From positions 1-64,000 of the forward strand of contig JARLHL010000064.1 of assembly GCA_031292275.1 (NCBI GenBank): a stretch of 64,000 nucleotides of DNA, in the 5' to 3' direction. Source of the DNA: Desulfocapsaceae bacterium (GTDB taxonomy: Bacteria; Desulfobacterota; Desulfobulbia; Desulfobulbales; Desulfocapsaceae). A program made the translations under genes and the position numbers. The notes beneath the pieces were generated by a model. That model made no database searches. It was not told the DNA's origin and saw nothing but the letters and a program-made list of their open reading frames with translations. Shown here piece after piece: positions 43,890 through 53,365 of this stretch (its first letter is position 1; each line of letters opens with the position of its first letter).

Positions 43890-45512
43890 ATGATACAGGC
43901 ATCCAACATCTCCCTTGCCTATGGCAAGAGGGTTATTTTCAAAGACGTCAACATTAAATTCACCGCCGGGAACTGTTACGGTGTCATCGGGGCCAACGGC
44001 GCCGGCAAGACCACCTTCCTGAGGATCCTGGCAGGCCAGTTTGACGCCGACAGAGGAGAGGTCTCCATCGGCACCGGCGAGCGGATCGCGGTGCTCAGCC
44101 AGGACCAGTTCGCCTTCGATGAGGAGACCGCGGCCGACACCGTCCTCATCGGCCACAAACGCCTCTATGAGGTGATGAAGGAAAGAGAGGCCATCTATGC
44201 CAAGAGCGAGTTCACCGAGGCGGACGGCATCAGAAGCGGCGAACTCGAGGCTGAATTCGCCGAAATGAACGGCTACGACATCGAGTCCGAGGCCGCCGTC
44301 CTGCTTTCGGGCCTGGGTATTCCCGAAGAAATCCGGGGCAAGAAGATGAAGGAACTGAGCGGCGGCGAGAAGGTCCGGGTCCTGCTGGCCCAGGCCCTCT
44401 TCGGCAATCCCGACATCCTGCTGCTGGATGAGCCCACCAACAATCTGGACCTGCGTTCCATAGCCTGGCTGGAAGGATTTCTCGAGCGGTTCCAGAACAC
44501 CGTCATCATTGTCTCCCATGACCGCCATTTTCTGAACCAGGTCTGCACCCACATGGCCGACATCGATTTCGGCCGGATTACCGTCTATACCGGCAACTAC
44601 GATTTCTGGTATCAGGCCAGTCAGCTGATGCAGAAGCAGAAGCAAGACCAGAGCCGCAAGGATGCCGCCAAGGCCAAGGAACTGAAGGAGTTCATCCAGC
44701 GCTTTTCCTCCAATGCCTCGAAGGCCCGGCAGGCCACTTCGAGAAAGAAGCTGCTGGAAAAATTGAACGTCGAAGACCTCCCGGCCTCGTCCCGGAAATA
44801 CCCCTTCATCGTCTTCAAGCCGGGCCGGCCCAGCGGCGATGTGATCCTGGAAATCGAAGGGCTCTGCAAGTCCGCAGACGGCGTCGAGCTGCTGCATGAC
44901 TTCAATCTCACCGTCAACAAGGGCGAGAAGATCGCCTTTGTCGGCACCAACGGCGTCCCCAAGACCGTCCTGTTCAGGATCCTGATGGGTGAGCTGCAGC
45001 CCGACGGAGGCAAGTTTCGCTGGGGAGTAACGATGTCCACATCCTATTTCCCAAAAGAAAACGGGAGCTTCTTTGAAAATGACATAAATCTGGTGGAATG
45101 GCTGGGTCAATATGCCCCACCCACCGAGGGCGAGAGTTTCTCCCGCGGTTTCCTGGGCAAGATGCTGTTCTCAGGCGACGAGGCCCTCAAGAAGACCAGC
45201 GTGCTATCCGGCGGCGAGAAGGTCCGCTGCATGCTGTCCCGGATGATGCTCAGCGACGCCAACTCCCTGATCCTGGACGAACCGACCAACCACCTGGACC
45301 TCGAATCGATCACCGCCCTGAATAACGGGCTGAGCGCCTTCCCAGAGATCATCCTCTTTTCCTCCCACGATCATACCCTGGTGGCCACAGTGGCCAACCG
45401 GATCATCGAGATCCTGCCGGGAGGGACCATCGACCGGATGATGCCCTACGACGACTATATTGAAGACGCAGAGGTGCAGAGGATGCGCGAGGAGTTCAGC
45501 CGCAAGAAATAA
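43890..45512 (+). CDS. ABC-F family ATPase, YbiT type
   Basis: 540 residues with two ATPase domains and no membrane helix. The first P-loop is GANGAGKTT (34-42), with LSGGEKVRVLLAQALF and LLLDEPTNNLDL. QDQFAF and THMADIDFG match E. coli YbiT. The linker (FSSNASKARQATSRKK) is the ABC-F interdomain region. The second P-loop is GTNGVPKTV (352-360): the GxGK glycine is proline, while its Walker B (LILDEPTNHLDLES) is intact. ABC-F proteins act on ribosomes. The frame is open upstream, but the protein clearly begins at this ATG by comparison with YbiT. Confidence 0.9.
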   Translation: MIQASNISLAYGKRVIFKDVNIKFTAGNCYGVIGANGAGKTTFLRILAGQFDADRGEVSIGTGERIAVLSQDQFAFDEETAADTVLIGHKRLYEVMKEREAIYAKSEFTEADGIRSGELEAEFAEMNGYDIESEAAVLLSGLGIPEEIRGKKMKELSGGEKVRVLLAQALFGNPDILLLDEPTNNLDLRSIAWLEGFLERFQNTVIIVSHDRHFLNQVCTHMADIDFGRITVYTGNYDFWYQASQLMQKQKQDQSRKDAAKAKELKEFIQRFSSNASKARQATSRKKLLEKLNVEDLPASSRKYPFIVFKPGRPSGDVILEIEGLCKSADGVELLHDFNLTVNKGEKIAFVGTNGVPKTVLFRILMGELQPDGGKFRWGVTMSTSYFPKENGSFFENDINLVEWLGQYAPPTEGESFSRGFLGKMLFSGDEALKKTSVLSGGEKVRCMLSRMMLSDANSLILDEPTNHLDLESITALNNGLSAFPEIILFSSHDHTLVATVANRIIEILPGGTIDRMMPYDDYIEDAEVQRMREEFSRKK

Positions 45513-45781
45513 TCCGTTGCGCCCCCTGATATGCAGCCAATCCTTGATTCTTTGTAATTTTTATTGTTAGTTATTGTTTTTTCCGATCGGGAATCGGTTT
45601 TCAGCGCCGGATTCCCGACCGACACACTTTTTAGGCCTGCGGAATAATCACCGTTTTTCCCTGAGACTCCCCTGGCGTAAGACTGCACCCGCCCGGAGAC
45701 AGGCGGCAGGCGCCGCCGGCGATTGATCAGAATGGCCTGCAACAGGTACCAGGCAGCCAATCCTGCCTGCGGGGCAATGAC

Positions 45782-46732
45782 ATGTATAAAAAAGAAATAA
45801 AGGTCATCGACTGCACGGTCCGTGACGGCGGCCTGATGAACAAATGGCAATTCACGGAAAAATTCGTCCGCAATGTCTACAACGCACTGGCCGACGCCGG
45901 TGTGGACTATATGGAAATCGGCTACCTGAGTTCCAAGGACGCCTTCGACCGCAAGACCCACGGACCGTGGAAGTTCTGTTTTGAGGAGGACCTGCGCACG
46001 ATCATCGGCAATGGGGAAAAGAGGCTCAAACTGTCGGCCATGGCCGATATCGGCCGGATCGAATACGACGATATCCCCCCATGCGATGAAAGCTCGCTGG
46101 ACATGGTCAGGGTTGCCTGCTATGCCCATCAGGTCGATTCGGCCATCGCCCTTGCCCATCATTGCATAGAAAAAGGCTATGAGACCACCATCAACCTGAT
46201 GGCGGTGTCCACTGTCGGCCTCAGGGAGCTCAACGAATGCCTGGAAGACCTGAATAAGAGTCAGGTGCCGATAATTTACCTGGTCGACTCCTTCGGGGCC
46301 TTCTACTCGGAGGACATCGACACCCTGGCCCAGAAATACCAGGAGCGGCTGCCCGGCAAGACCATCGGCGGCCACTTCCACAACAACCAGCAGCTGGCCT
46401 TTGCCAACACCATCTCCGCCATCATCAACGGCGTCAACTTCCTCGACGCGACCCTCTACGGCATAGGCCGGGGGGCCGGAAACTGCCCCCTGGAGCTGCT
46501 CCTCTCCTTCCTGAAAAATCCCAAGTTCAAGGTCAGGCCCATTATCAAATGCATTGAAGAGGAGATCTTCCCCTGGCGGGAAAAGATAGAATGGGGCTAT
46601 TCGGTGCCCTATATGGTGACCGGGGTCATGAACCAGCACCCCCGCACGGCCATGGCAGTGATGGAATCTGACAAAAAAGATCTCATAACCGAGTATTACG
46701 ACTCGATCTGCGGCACGGTCGAGACCCATTGA
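45782..46732 (+). CDS. DRE-TIM aldolase/lyase (HMG-CoA lyase-like)
   Basis: 316 residues. The N-terminal catalytic motif is VIDCTVRDGGL (Arg14, Asp15), and the metal-binding HFHNN lies near residue 200. Both are hallmarks of the DRE-TIM superfamily (isopropylmalate synthase, HMG-CoA lyase, 4-hydroxy-2-oxovalerate aldolase). It lacks the long C-terminal domains of synthases and so is probably a pyruvate-dependent aldolase. The substrate is unknown and no pathway neighbours are nearby. A terminator follows 7 bases after the stop. Confidence 0.82.
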   Translation: MYKKEIKVIDCTVRDGGLMNKWQFTEKFVRNVYNALADAGVDYMEIGYLSSKDAFDRKTHGPWKFCFEEDLRTIIGNGEKRLKLSAMADIGRIEYDDIPPCDESSLDMVRVACYAHQVDSAIALAHHCIEKGYETTINLMAVSTVGLRELNECLEDLNKSQVPIIYLVDSFGAFYSEDIDTLAQKYQERLPGKTIGGHFHNNQQLAFANTISAIINGVNFLDATLYGIGRGAGNCPLELLLSFLKNPKFKVRPIIKCIEEEIFPWREKIEWGYSVPYMVTGVMNQHPRTAMAVMESDKKDLITEYYDSICGTVETH

Positions 46733-46739
46733 CGCAACC

Positions 46740-46772
46740 GGCAGCAGCGGCCCGGCTGCCGCTGCCCTTTTT
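46740..46772 (+). terminator. Rho-independent terminator of the aldolase gene
   Basis: GGCAGC (46740-46745) pairs with GCTGCC (46761-46766) with further GC pairing inside, followed by T5 (46768-46772). Confidence 0.75.
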
Positions 46773-46918
46773 GTGCAAGCTCCCCGGAAACACCAGCATG
46801 CCGGAGCGGGGACTTCAAAATATGGGGGGGCTGAACTTATTGAAATGACCTCCTCCCGGTGCAGCAGCATCCGGCCTCTGCCACTTGCCCCACGGCAGAT
46901 TTCTGTTATACTGGGTAT

Positions 46919-48466
46919 ATGAAATCCACTTGGCGCCTTCAGGACATCATCGATCTCGAGTATTTTTTCTATCAGGATCAGGCAGAGAGTACTCCTGAAA
47001 AGCTGCAGGAGATCCGGGAACGGGACAGGTTCATATACCAGGAGGCATGCCGCGGGCATGAGCGCCTGCCTGACCGCAGTCTCCTGCCCGGACTGTGGCT
47101 GCGGGCCCGAAGGCAGCAGGAAGAGGCTGCGGGAAACCGGATCCTGCCGGGACAGCTCAGCCAGGAGATCTATGACAGGACCCAGCTCCTGTTCTGGCTT
47201 GCCGGCCTTCTGATCGGCACAGGCTCGTCCCTGTCCTTCTTTACCTACACGGGGACGGCTCCGCTCAACGTCTTTCATTATCTGGCGGCCTTTGTCTTCC
47301 TTCAGCTGGCGATCCTGCTGCTTTTGATCTGCTCGCTTGCCCTCAGACTGAAAGGCCCCTCGCCACCGCCGTCCCTGATCGCATCCCTTGTGGCCTCTCT
47401 GCTTATCAGACTGTCCCGGACGGCCGCCCGGCGGCTCCTGGCCGAAATCCCGGCCGAGAGGAAGAACGGATTTCAGGCCGTGCTCGGCACGCTGAAGGCA
47501 AAGCGGCAGTATTCAGCCCTGCTCTTCTGGTCGGTTTTCTGGCTCATCCAGCTCTTTGCCGTCGGTTTCAATATGGGAGTGCTGGCCCTGACCCTTTTCA
47601 AAATCGCCTCCACCGACATCGCCTTCGGCTGGCAATCCACCATCCAGTTCAGCGGCGAGGCGGTCTTCCGTCTGGTCCGGTCGCTGGCACTCCCCTGGTC
47701 CTGGTGCCTGGACAGCGGTACGGCCTTCCCCACGCCGGAGCAGATTGAAGGGAGCCGGATCATCCTGAAGGACGGCATCTATCATCTCGCCACCGGCGAT
47801 CTGACCTCCTGGTGGCCCTTTCTCTGTCTGGCCCTGACCGTATATGGCCTCTTGCCCCGGATCCTGCTGCTGGCAACCGCCTGGTTCAGGAGAAAAAGCT
47901 GCCTCGCGGGCCTTACCTTCGATCAGGCCGTATTCGACCGGCTTCTGGTCCGGATGCAGACCCCGCTGGTCTCAAGTCAGGCAAGGCCGGAAGACAGAGG
48001 ACGGGAGGCGGAGTCCGGACCGACGGCTATCCAGCAGCCCCCTGGCCCCGGCACGGGCCTGGTGGCGCTGGTCCCCGACGAGATCTTCGACCGCTGCCAT
48101 GAGACGGAGCTTGCCGCCATCCTTGCCCGAGAGGGAAAGTCGCTGGCCGGCAGAATCAGGATGGGGGAGGACTACGGCTCCGACCGGCAGATCCTGGCAG
48201 ATCTCGCCGCCTCAACGGAACAGAGGGATGTCCTGATCCTGGCTGAGGCCTGGATGCCGCCCATCGCCGACCTGCTGGTCTTCGTCCAGGACCTGCGCCT
48301 GGCCCTGAGGGGAAAGACATTCATCCGAATCGGCCTGCTGGGCAGACCGGATCAGACCACCATCTTCACCCCGGTGGACCCCGCCGCGATGAAGGTATGG
48401 CGACAGAAAACAGCCGCCCTGGGCGATCCCTATCTCGCCGTTGAAAGTCTCGCAGGACAGATTTGA
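46919..48466 (+). CDS. DUF2868 membrane protein
   Basis: 515 residues from the ATG at 46919 (MKSTWRLQDIIDLEYFF). The opening and the multi-helix layout match DUF2868. At least four membrane helices are visible (LLFWLAGLLIGTGSSLSFF, LAAFVFLQLAILLLLICSL, LLFWSVFWLIQLFAVGF, FLCLALTVYGLLPRILLLA), then a cytoplasmic C-terminal region. DUF2868 genes are known neighbours of DUF3482 GTPase genes, as here (49 bp gap). Function is unknown; a GTPase-controlled membrane assembly is a guess. Confidence 0.85.
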   Translation: MKSTWRLQDIIDLEYFFYQDQAESTPEKLQEIRERDRFIYQEACRGHERLPDRSLLPGLWLRARRQQEEAAGNRILPGQLSQEIYDRTQLLFWLAGLLIGTGSSLSFFTYTGTAPLNVFHYLAAFVFLQLAILLLLICSLALRLKGPSPPPSLIASLVASLLIRLSRTAARRLLAEIPAERKNGFQAVLGTLKAKRQYSALLFWSVFWLIQLFAVGFNMGVLALTLFKIASTDIAFGWQSTIQFSGEAVFRLVRSLALPWSWCLDSGTAFPTPEQIEGSRIILKDGIYHLATGDLTSWWPFLCLALTVYGLLPRILLLATAWFRRKSCLAGLTFDQAVFDRLLVRMQTPLVSSQARPEDRGREAESGPTAIQQPPGPGTGLVALVPDEIFDRCHETELAAILAREGKSLAGRIRMGEDYGSDRQILADLAASTEQRDVLILAEAWMPPIADLLVFVQDLRLALRGKTFIRIGLLGRPDQTTIFTPVDPAAMKVWRQKTAALGDPYLAVESLAGQI

Positions 48467-48515
48467 GGTTTTATGATACTCTTCAAATACCCTATAAAGA
48501 TGCCTTCGTGCAGAC

Positions 48516-49970
48516 ATGAACATCAGAGTCTCCCGCCCCCCCCATGATGCCATGATCCCTGAATTCGCCATAATCGGTCACCCCAACGAGGGCAAATCCT
48601 CGGTACTCTCCACTCTCGCCGAAGACGACTCCGTCCGGATCAGTCCAACGCCCGGCGAGACCACGGAGTGCCGCACCTTTCCGGTGGTCATTGACGGCGT
48701 CGAGGTCCTCCGCTTCACCGATACCCCGGGCTTTCAGCACCCCAGGCGGGTGCTGCACGAGCTGCAGCATTTCACCGGCCCCGGCATGATTGGCCGGTTC
48801 AGGGAGACTTTCGCATCGGTAGCCGAACTCCGGCACGACTGCGAGCTCCTGCTGCCGGTGGCCCGGGGCGCCGGGATCATCTATGTGGTCGACGGGTCCC
48901 GTCCCGTAAGAAACATCGACCGGGCAGAGATGGAAATCCTGCGTCTGACCGGCAGACCCCGCATGGCCGTCATCAACTGCAAGGATGAAGGAACCGCTCA
49001 TCTCGGCGACTGGCGGGAAGAATTTCGCAAGACCTTCAACGCCAACCGGATATTCAACGCCCACCGAGCCACCTACGCCGAGCGGATCCTGCTGCTGGAG
49101 GCACTGAAGAATATCGATCAGGACTGGCATGGACCGCTCGACCTGGTGGTGTCCGGCTTCAAGAAGGACTGGGCAGCCCGCAACGACCGGACGGCGGAGC
49201 TGATCCTGAACCTGCTCACCGATTGCCTGACCTTCACGGCCGCCGGAGACCTTGAGGCCGGGATGGACGAGACCGCCCTGAGGGCCCGGCTGGCCCGGAC
49301 CTACGCCGACGCCATCCGGACCAAAGAAAAGAAGACCCACCGGCAGATCCGCGGTCTGTTCAAACACAATATCTTCAACTATGACCTGCCGCCCTGCTCA
49401 ATCCTGCATGCGGACCTTTTCAACGAGAAGACCTGGCAGTTTCTGGGCCTGAGCCGAGGCCAGATGGCCTTGGCCGGAGGCCTGAGCGGGGCCGCGGTGG
49501 GAGCGGGGATCGATATCGCCCACGCCGGTCTGAGCCTGGGCATCTATGCCGCGCTGGGCGGGGCCATCGGCACCGCAGGCGCCCTTCTGGGCGGCAGGAG
49601 CCTGTCCACCAGGGCCCGGCTTTTGGGCGTGGGACTGGGAGGGGAGCAGATGCAGGTGGGCATGGGCGACTCAATCCAGTTCTTCCATATCCTGCTTGAC
49701 CGGGCCCTGCTCTTCTATGCCCATATCATCAACTGGGCCCATGGGCGGCGGGACTATTCCGCAGATCAGAGGCAAACCGGCGCGCCGGATTCCCTGCCTC
49801 AGGGAATCTGCAGCGGTCAATGGCCGGGTGCCTCGCTGAAGGTCTGCCGCGACTATTTTCAGGCCGTCAGAAAGGGGGATGAGGCCAGACAAGACATCCA
49901 GAAAAGGCTCCTGCACAAGATCCTCACAGACACCCTGATGGTGATTTCCTGCGGAGAGACCGCGGACTGA
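48516..49970 (+). CDS. Membrane-associated GTPase (DUF3482 family)
   Basis: 484 residues. G1 is GHPNEGKSS (21-29), G3 is DTPG (near 69) and G4 is NCKDE (near 150), an Era/TrmE-like GTPase domain. The C-terminal part has a glycine-rich hydrophobic region (LAGGLSGAAVGAGIDIAHAG, then GIYAALGGAIGTAGALLGG) that probably sits in the membrane. It follows the DUF2868 gene and precedes rtcB by only 4 bases, so the three are likely one transcript. The role of the GTPase is unknown. Confidence 0.85.
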   Translation: MNIRVSRPPHDAMIPEFAIIGHPNEGKSSVLSTLAEDDSVRISPTPGETTECRTFPVVIDGVEVLRFTDTPGFQHPRRVLHELQHFTGPGMIGRFRETFASVAELRHDCELLLPVARGAGIIYVVDGSRPVRNIDRAEMEILRLTGRPRMAVINCKDEGTAHLGDWREEFRKTFNANRIFNAHRATYAERILLLEALKNIDQDWHGPLDLVVSGFKKDWAARNDRTAELILNLLTDCLTFTAAGDLEAGMDETALRARLARTYADAIRTKEKKTHRQIRGLFKHNIFNYDLPPCSILHADLFNEKTWQFLGLSRGQMALAGGLSGAAVGAGIDIAHAGLSLGIYAALGGAIGTAGALLGGRSLSTRARLLGVGLGGEQMQVGMGDSIQFFHILLDRALLFYAHIINWAHGRRDYSADQRQTGAPDSLPQGICSGQWPGASLKVCRDYFQAVRKGDEARQDIQKRLLHKILTDTLMVISCGETAD

Positions 49971-49974
49971 AGCT

Positions 49975-51150
49975 ATGATCAGGACCATCACCTCAGAAAA
50001 AAAGCCGATCAAGCTGTGGCTGGACGACATTGAGGAGGGGGCCCTGGCCCAGGCCAAGAACCTGGCAAACCTGCCCTTCACCTTCAGGCATGTGGCGATC
50101 ATGGCCGATGCCCACTTGGGCTACGGCATGCCCATCGGCGGTGTTCTGGCCACCGAGGATGTCATTATCCCCAACGCGGTGGGCGCGGATATCGGCTGCG
50201 GGATGTGCGCGGTAAGGACCTCCCTCGACCGGATCCTCCCCGAAGACCTGAAAACGATCATGCGGCGGATCCGGGGCGAGATCCCGGTGGGCTTCAAGCA
50301 CCACAGCCGACCGCAGGACCAGAGCCTGATGCCCCTTGCGCCTGCGGACAAGCCTTCCTCGGGCCTGCCTATGGTTGAGAGGGAATACGAAAACGGCCTG
50401 CGCCAGCTCGGCACCCTGGGAGGCGGCAACCATTTCATCGAGATCCAGCGGGGAGACGACGGGCATATCTGGATCATGATCCATTCGGGCAGCCGCAATA
50501 TCGGCTTCCGGGTGGCGAACCATTACAACAGGCTGGCCATCGATCTGAACGCCAGACACAAATCCGCCGTCCCGTCCGCCTGGCAGCTGGCTCATCTGCC
50601 GTTGTCCTCCGAGACCGGCAGGCAGTACCTGGCCGAAATGCAGTTCTGCGTCGAATTCGCCTTGGCCAACCGACAACTGATGATGGAGCGGATCCAGGAT
50701 ATCTTCGCCTCCGGGTACCCCTTTGCGACCTTTGCCGATCCGGTCAATATTGCCCACAACTATGCCAGGCTGGAGCATCATTTCGGCAGGGAGGTGCTGG
50801 TCCACCGAAAGGGAGCGACCAGCGCCCGGCTGGGGGAAACCGGCATAATCCCCGGCTCCCAGGGGACACGGAGCTGCATCGTCCGCGGCCTGGGCAATGC
50901 CGACAGCTTCACCTCATGCTCACACGGTGCCGGCAGGATAATGGGAAGGAAGCAGGCCCAGCGGCAACTGGACCTGCAGGCAGAGATCAGAAGACTCGAC
51001 GCCCAGGGCGTCATCCATGGAATCAGGGGCAGAAAGGATCTTGACGAGGCCGCAGGCGCCTACAAGGACATCGGCAAGGTCCTGGAGGCCCAGACCGACC
51101 TCATCGAGGTGCTGGTCAATCTGCAGCCCCTGGCGGTGATCAAAGGCTGA
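49975..51150 (+). CDS. rtcB: tRNA-splicing/RNA repair ligase RtcB
   Basis: 391 residues, the shorter bacterial form. The metal-binding motifs DAHLGYGMPIGG and GADIGCGMCA are near 47 and 72, GTLGGGNHFIEI near 147, and the catalytic histidine His317 lies in SCSHGAGRIMG. RtcB joins RNA 2',3'-cyclic phosphate (or 3'-phosphate) ends to 5'-OH ends using GTP and Mn2+. No rtcA or rtcR is adjacent, unlike in E. coli; instead it follows the DUF3482 GTPase gene by 4 bases. Confidence 0.95.
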   Translation: MIRTITSEKKPIKLWLDDIEEGALAQAKNLANLPFTFRHVAIMADAHLGYGMPIGGVLATEDVIIPNAVGADIGCGMCAVRTSLDRILPEDLKTIMRRIRGEIPVGFKHHSRPQDQSLMPLAPADKPSSGLPMVEREYENGLRQLGTLGGGNHFIEIQRGDDGHIWIMIHSGSRNIGFRVANHYNRLAIDLNARHKSAVPSAWQLAHLPLSSETGRQYLAEMQFCVEFALANRQLMMERIQDIFASGYPFATFADPVNIAHNYARLEHHFGREVLVHRKGATSARLGETGIIPGSQGTRSCIVRGLGNADSFTSCSHGAGRIMGRKQAQRQLDLQAEIRRLDAQGVIHGIRGRKDLDEAAGAYKDIGKVLEAQTDLIEVLVNLQPLAVIKG

Positions 51151-51170
51151 GAGTTCTGCCACCGCCCTGT

Positions 51171-51806
51171 TTAAGGGGCCAGCCGCTCGATCTTCCAGCC
51201 ATCCCCTGAAGGGGTATAGCAGAAACGGTCGTGGAGCCGGTTCTCGCGCCCCTGCCAGAATTCGATTGCGCTCGGCGCCACTTTAAACCCGCCCCAGAAG
51301 GACGGCAGGGGGATTTTCCCCTCGCCGAACTTGGTCTTCATCTCATGAAACTTCTGCAGCAGCATCTGCCGCGAAGAGAGGGGGTGGCTCTGGCTGGACA
51401 CCCAGGCGGCCACCTGGCTGTCCTTGGGCCGGGACATGAAATAGCGGGCCGAGTCGGCGGTGGAGATACGGCTTGCGATCCCGGAGATACTGACCTGCCT
51501 CTCCAGCTCCAGCCAGACGAAGAGCAGACTGACCCTGGCATTGCCGGAGATTTCAGTGGCCTTTTTGCTGCCGTAATTGGTGAAGAAGACAAAACCGCCG
51601 GCGTCAAAATACTTCAGGAGGACGGTACGCTGGCTGGGCTGCCCCTCGCTGCTGACCGTTGCCAGGACCATCGCAGTGGGATCGGCGATATTGGTTTTTC
51701 TGGCCTGTTCGAACCAGGAACTGAACTGAAGAATCGGATCGGGGTTGAGGGCCTCGCGCTGCAGACCGCCTTTCAGGTAGTCGCGTCGAAAATGACTGAT
51801 ATCCAA
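51171..51806 (-). CDS. pdxH: Pyridoxamine 5'-phosphate oxidase
   Basis: 211 residues. FMN- and substrate-binding features include ATVSSEGQPSQRTVLLKYFDAGGFVFFTNY and the C-terminal FWQGRENRLHDRF motif of PdxH. It oxidises pyridoxine or pyridoxamine phosphate to PLP. I start it at a TTG (51806, protein then begins DISHFRRDYLKGGL after Met) with GAGG 6 bases upstream; a TTG four codons earlier is possible. It converges on rtcB. Confidence 0.9.
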   Translation of the reverse strand: MDISHFRRDYLKGGLQREALNPDPILQFSSWFEQARKTNIADPTAMVLATVSSEGQPSQRTVLLKYFDAGGFVFFTNYGSKKATEISGNARVSLLFVWLELERQVSISGIASRISTADSARYFMSRPKDSQVAAWVSSQSHPLSSRQMLLQKFHEMKTKFGEGKIPLPSFWGGFKVAPSAIEFWQGRENRLHDRFCYTPSGDGWKIERLAP

Positions 51807-51888
51807 AATAAACCTCAAATAACTCCAGGCCTCTCAGGCCAAAACGCAAAGAGGAGAACAAAGGCGGAAATCCCCCCCTGCTCCCCCG

Positions 51889-51916
51889 AAAAAGAGGGGC
51901 CCTCCTGCAAGGGCCC
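51889..51916 (-). terminator. Rho-independent terminator of the Tim44-like gene
   Basis: AGGGCCC and GGGCCCT pair around 6 bases, followed on the minus strand by CTCTTTTT. It lies about 35 bases past the stop at 51951. Confidence 0.7.
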
Positions 51917-51950
51917 ATCACTGCTGATAACAGGCAATCGAGCCTGCGGC

Positions 51951-52874
51951 TCAGCCGCCCACGACTTTGACTCCCTCCAGTTTCCAGCTGTCTGTCCCGG
52001 TGGGACGCGCCCAGGTCCATTCTTCCTCAAATTTGACCGGCACGGTCATGGATCCTTCGACCAGGCTGCCCGTCTTGTCGTCCACGGTATAATCAAGCAG
52101 GTTGGCGGAAAAGAGGACGGTGGCGAAATCCTCGTTTCCGTCGACACCCGCATCCACCAGTTCAACCTTGCGGATTGCGATGCTCTCCAGCTTGTTGATA
52201 TGTCCGCGCTGGCGCATCTCGGCAAAACGGGCTTCATATTCGCCGGCCAGCTGTGAGCCGAGAAGATGGCGATAGGAGTTCAGATCCCGGTGCATCCATC
52301 CGGCCTGGACCTGGAAGAAGACATCCGAGGCTATCTCCGTAAAATATTTCGGGTCGAAGGATGGGTCCATCCTGCGGATATCGGCAAGCCCCTGTTCAAG
52401 CCCGCCGGAAGAAACGGCAGAGGGGGGCGGCCCCGAACCGCCGAAAGCACCCGAACCGCCGAAGGATGCCGGACCGCCGTCGCCATACTGATTCTGATTC
52501 GAAAACGGAGGGAATCCCCCTCCGGAAGAACGGTTGGAAAACTTCTTGTAGAGGTAATACCCAATCCCTCCCAGAATCAGAATGGGCAGGATGCCGATTC
52601 CGCCGCCGCCGTGGCCGCCGAACATGGAGCCGAACAGCATCCCGCCCAGGGCCCCGCCCAGAAGCCCTCCTGCCAGTCCGCGGGAAAAGCTGCCGGTCTG
52701 GTTGTTGAGAGGAGGCTGATAGCTGGGGGTGGGAGATTGCCGCGGGGATGGCCGGCTGTAGGATCTTCCGCCCGAACCGGAGCGGGCCTCGGCATACTGC
52801 GCCGACATCCCGGCCTCAAACAGGAAACAGGTCAACAGAACAAGGGCAAGGGGCACTATGTTTTTTATACTCAT
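51951..52874 (-). CDS. Secreted or membrane Tim44-like domain protein
   Basis: 307 residues. The N-terminus (MSIKNIVPLALVLLTCFLFE) is a signal peptide, followed by a Ser/Pro-rich stretch, a very Gly-rich hydrophobic segment (GGLLGGALGGMLFGSMFGG, then GILPILILGGIGYYLYKKF) that should be a membrane helix, and a C-terminal Tim44/TIM44-like domain (QGLADIRRMDPSFDPKYF). Bacterial Tim44-like proteins are common, and their role is poorly known. The start at 52874 has only a weak ribosome site. A terminator follows. Confidence 0.8.
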   Translation of the reverse strand: MSIKNIVPLALVLLTCFLFEAGMSAQYAEARSGSGGRSYSRPSPRQSPTPSYQPPLNNQTGSFSRGLAGGLLGGALGGMLFGSMFGGHGGGGIGILPILILGGIGYYLYKKFSNRSSGGGFPPFSNQNQYGDGGPASFGGSGAFGGSGPPPSAVSSGGLEQGLADIRRMDPSFDPKYFTEIASDVFFQVQAGWMHRDLNSYRHLLGSQLAGEYEARFAEMRQRGHINKLESIAIRKVELVDAGVDGNEDFATVLFSANLLDYTVDDKTGSLVEGSMTVPVKFEEEWTWARPTGTDSWKLEGVKVVGG

Positions 52875-53365
52875 GGTCACTTCTGCAGGGTAAAGGTTGA
52901 TAAACGTATCAAGATAAAGCATCCAAGAAGAAATAGCCATTCACGGGGCACTTGTCATGCACAAAGTGAACAAAAAAGTCAAAATAGCCCATTTTTCCTA
53001 TCCGATTGTTCCGGCAGAAACCGGTCGGCCGGCACCCGCAATGGGGGTTCTGCAGGGATTTTCTTTGCACCGGATTTGACAAAGCCCCTTCTCCCATTAT
53101 AGAATTTTTTCAGCATGCAGAAGATCTTCGATAAATGCAGGAGCGCTGCCCTATGAATCCTTTTACCAGCAGTTCCCAGGAATGCGACAGATCCCTCCCC
53201 TGCTCCTTATCTCTCTTCCACGATAATCAAGCATACACAGGATTCCAGATGGTTTGAACGGCGACTCGTCAGGGGTACATCCGGGCCTTCAGCCAACCAG
53301 CCAGCCTCCGGACTGCACCTCAGGTGACGACGTGCGACAACATATAATAATTTGTGAGGAATCAG
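52875..53365. other. Intergenic region with a long leader for the chemotaxis receptor gene
   Basis: 491 bases. It holds a strong promoter candidate (53076-53103) whose transcript would have a leader of about 250 bases. I found no riboswitch motif in the leader, and no supported gene. A 34-codon open frame (53153) lacks a ribosome site. Confidence 0.5.
53076..53103 (+). promoter_or_regulatory. Candidate sigma-70 promoter upstream of the chemotaxis receptor gene
   Basis: TTGACA (53076-53081), 16-base spacer, TATAGA (53098-53103). It lies 262 bases before the ATG. Confidence 0.55.

Noticed and set aside
45455-47278. A 607-codon minus-strand frame across the aldolase gene and into the DUF2868 gene
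   Set aside because: Antisense to well supported genes; no motifs.
53098-53365. A cyclic di-GMP riboswitch in the chemoreceptor leader
   Set aside because: Such switches often precede chemoreceptor genes in this group, but the conserved core sequence is not visible.
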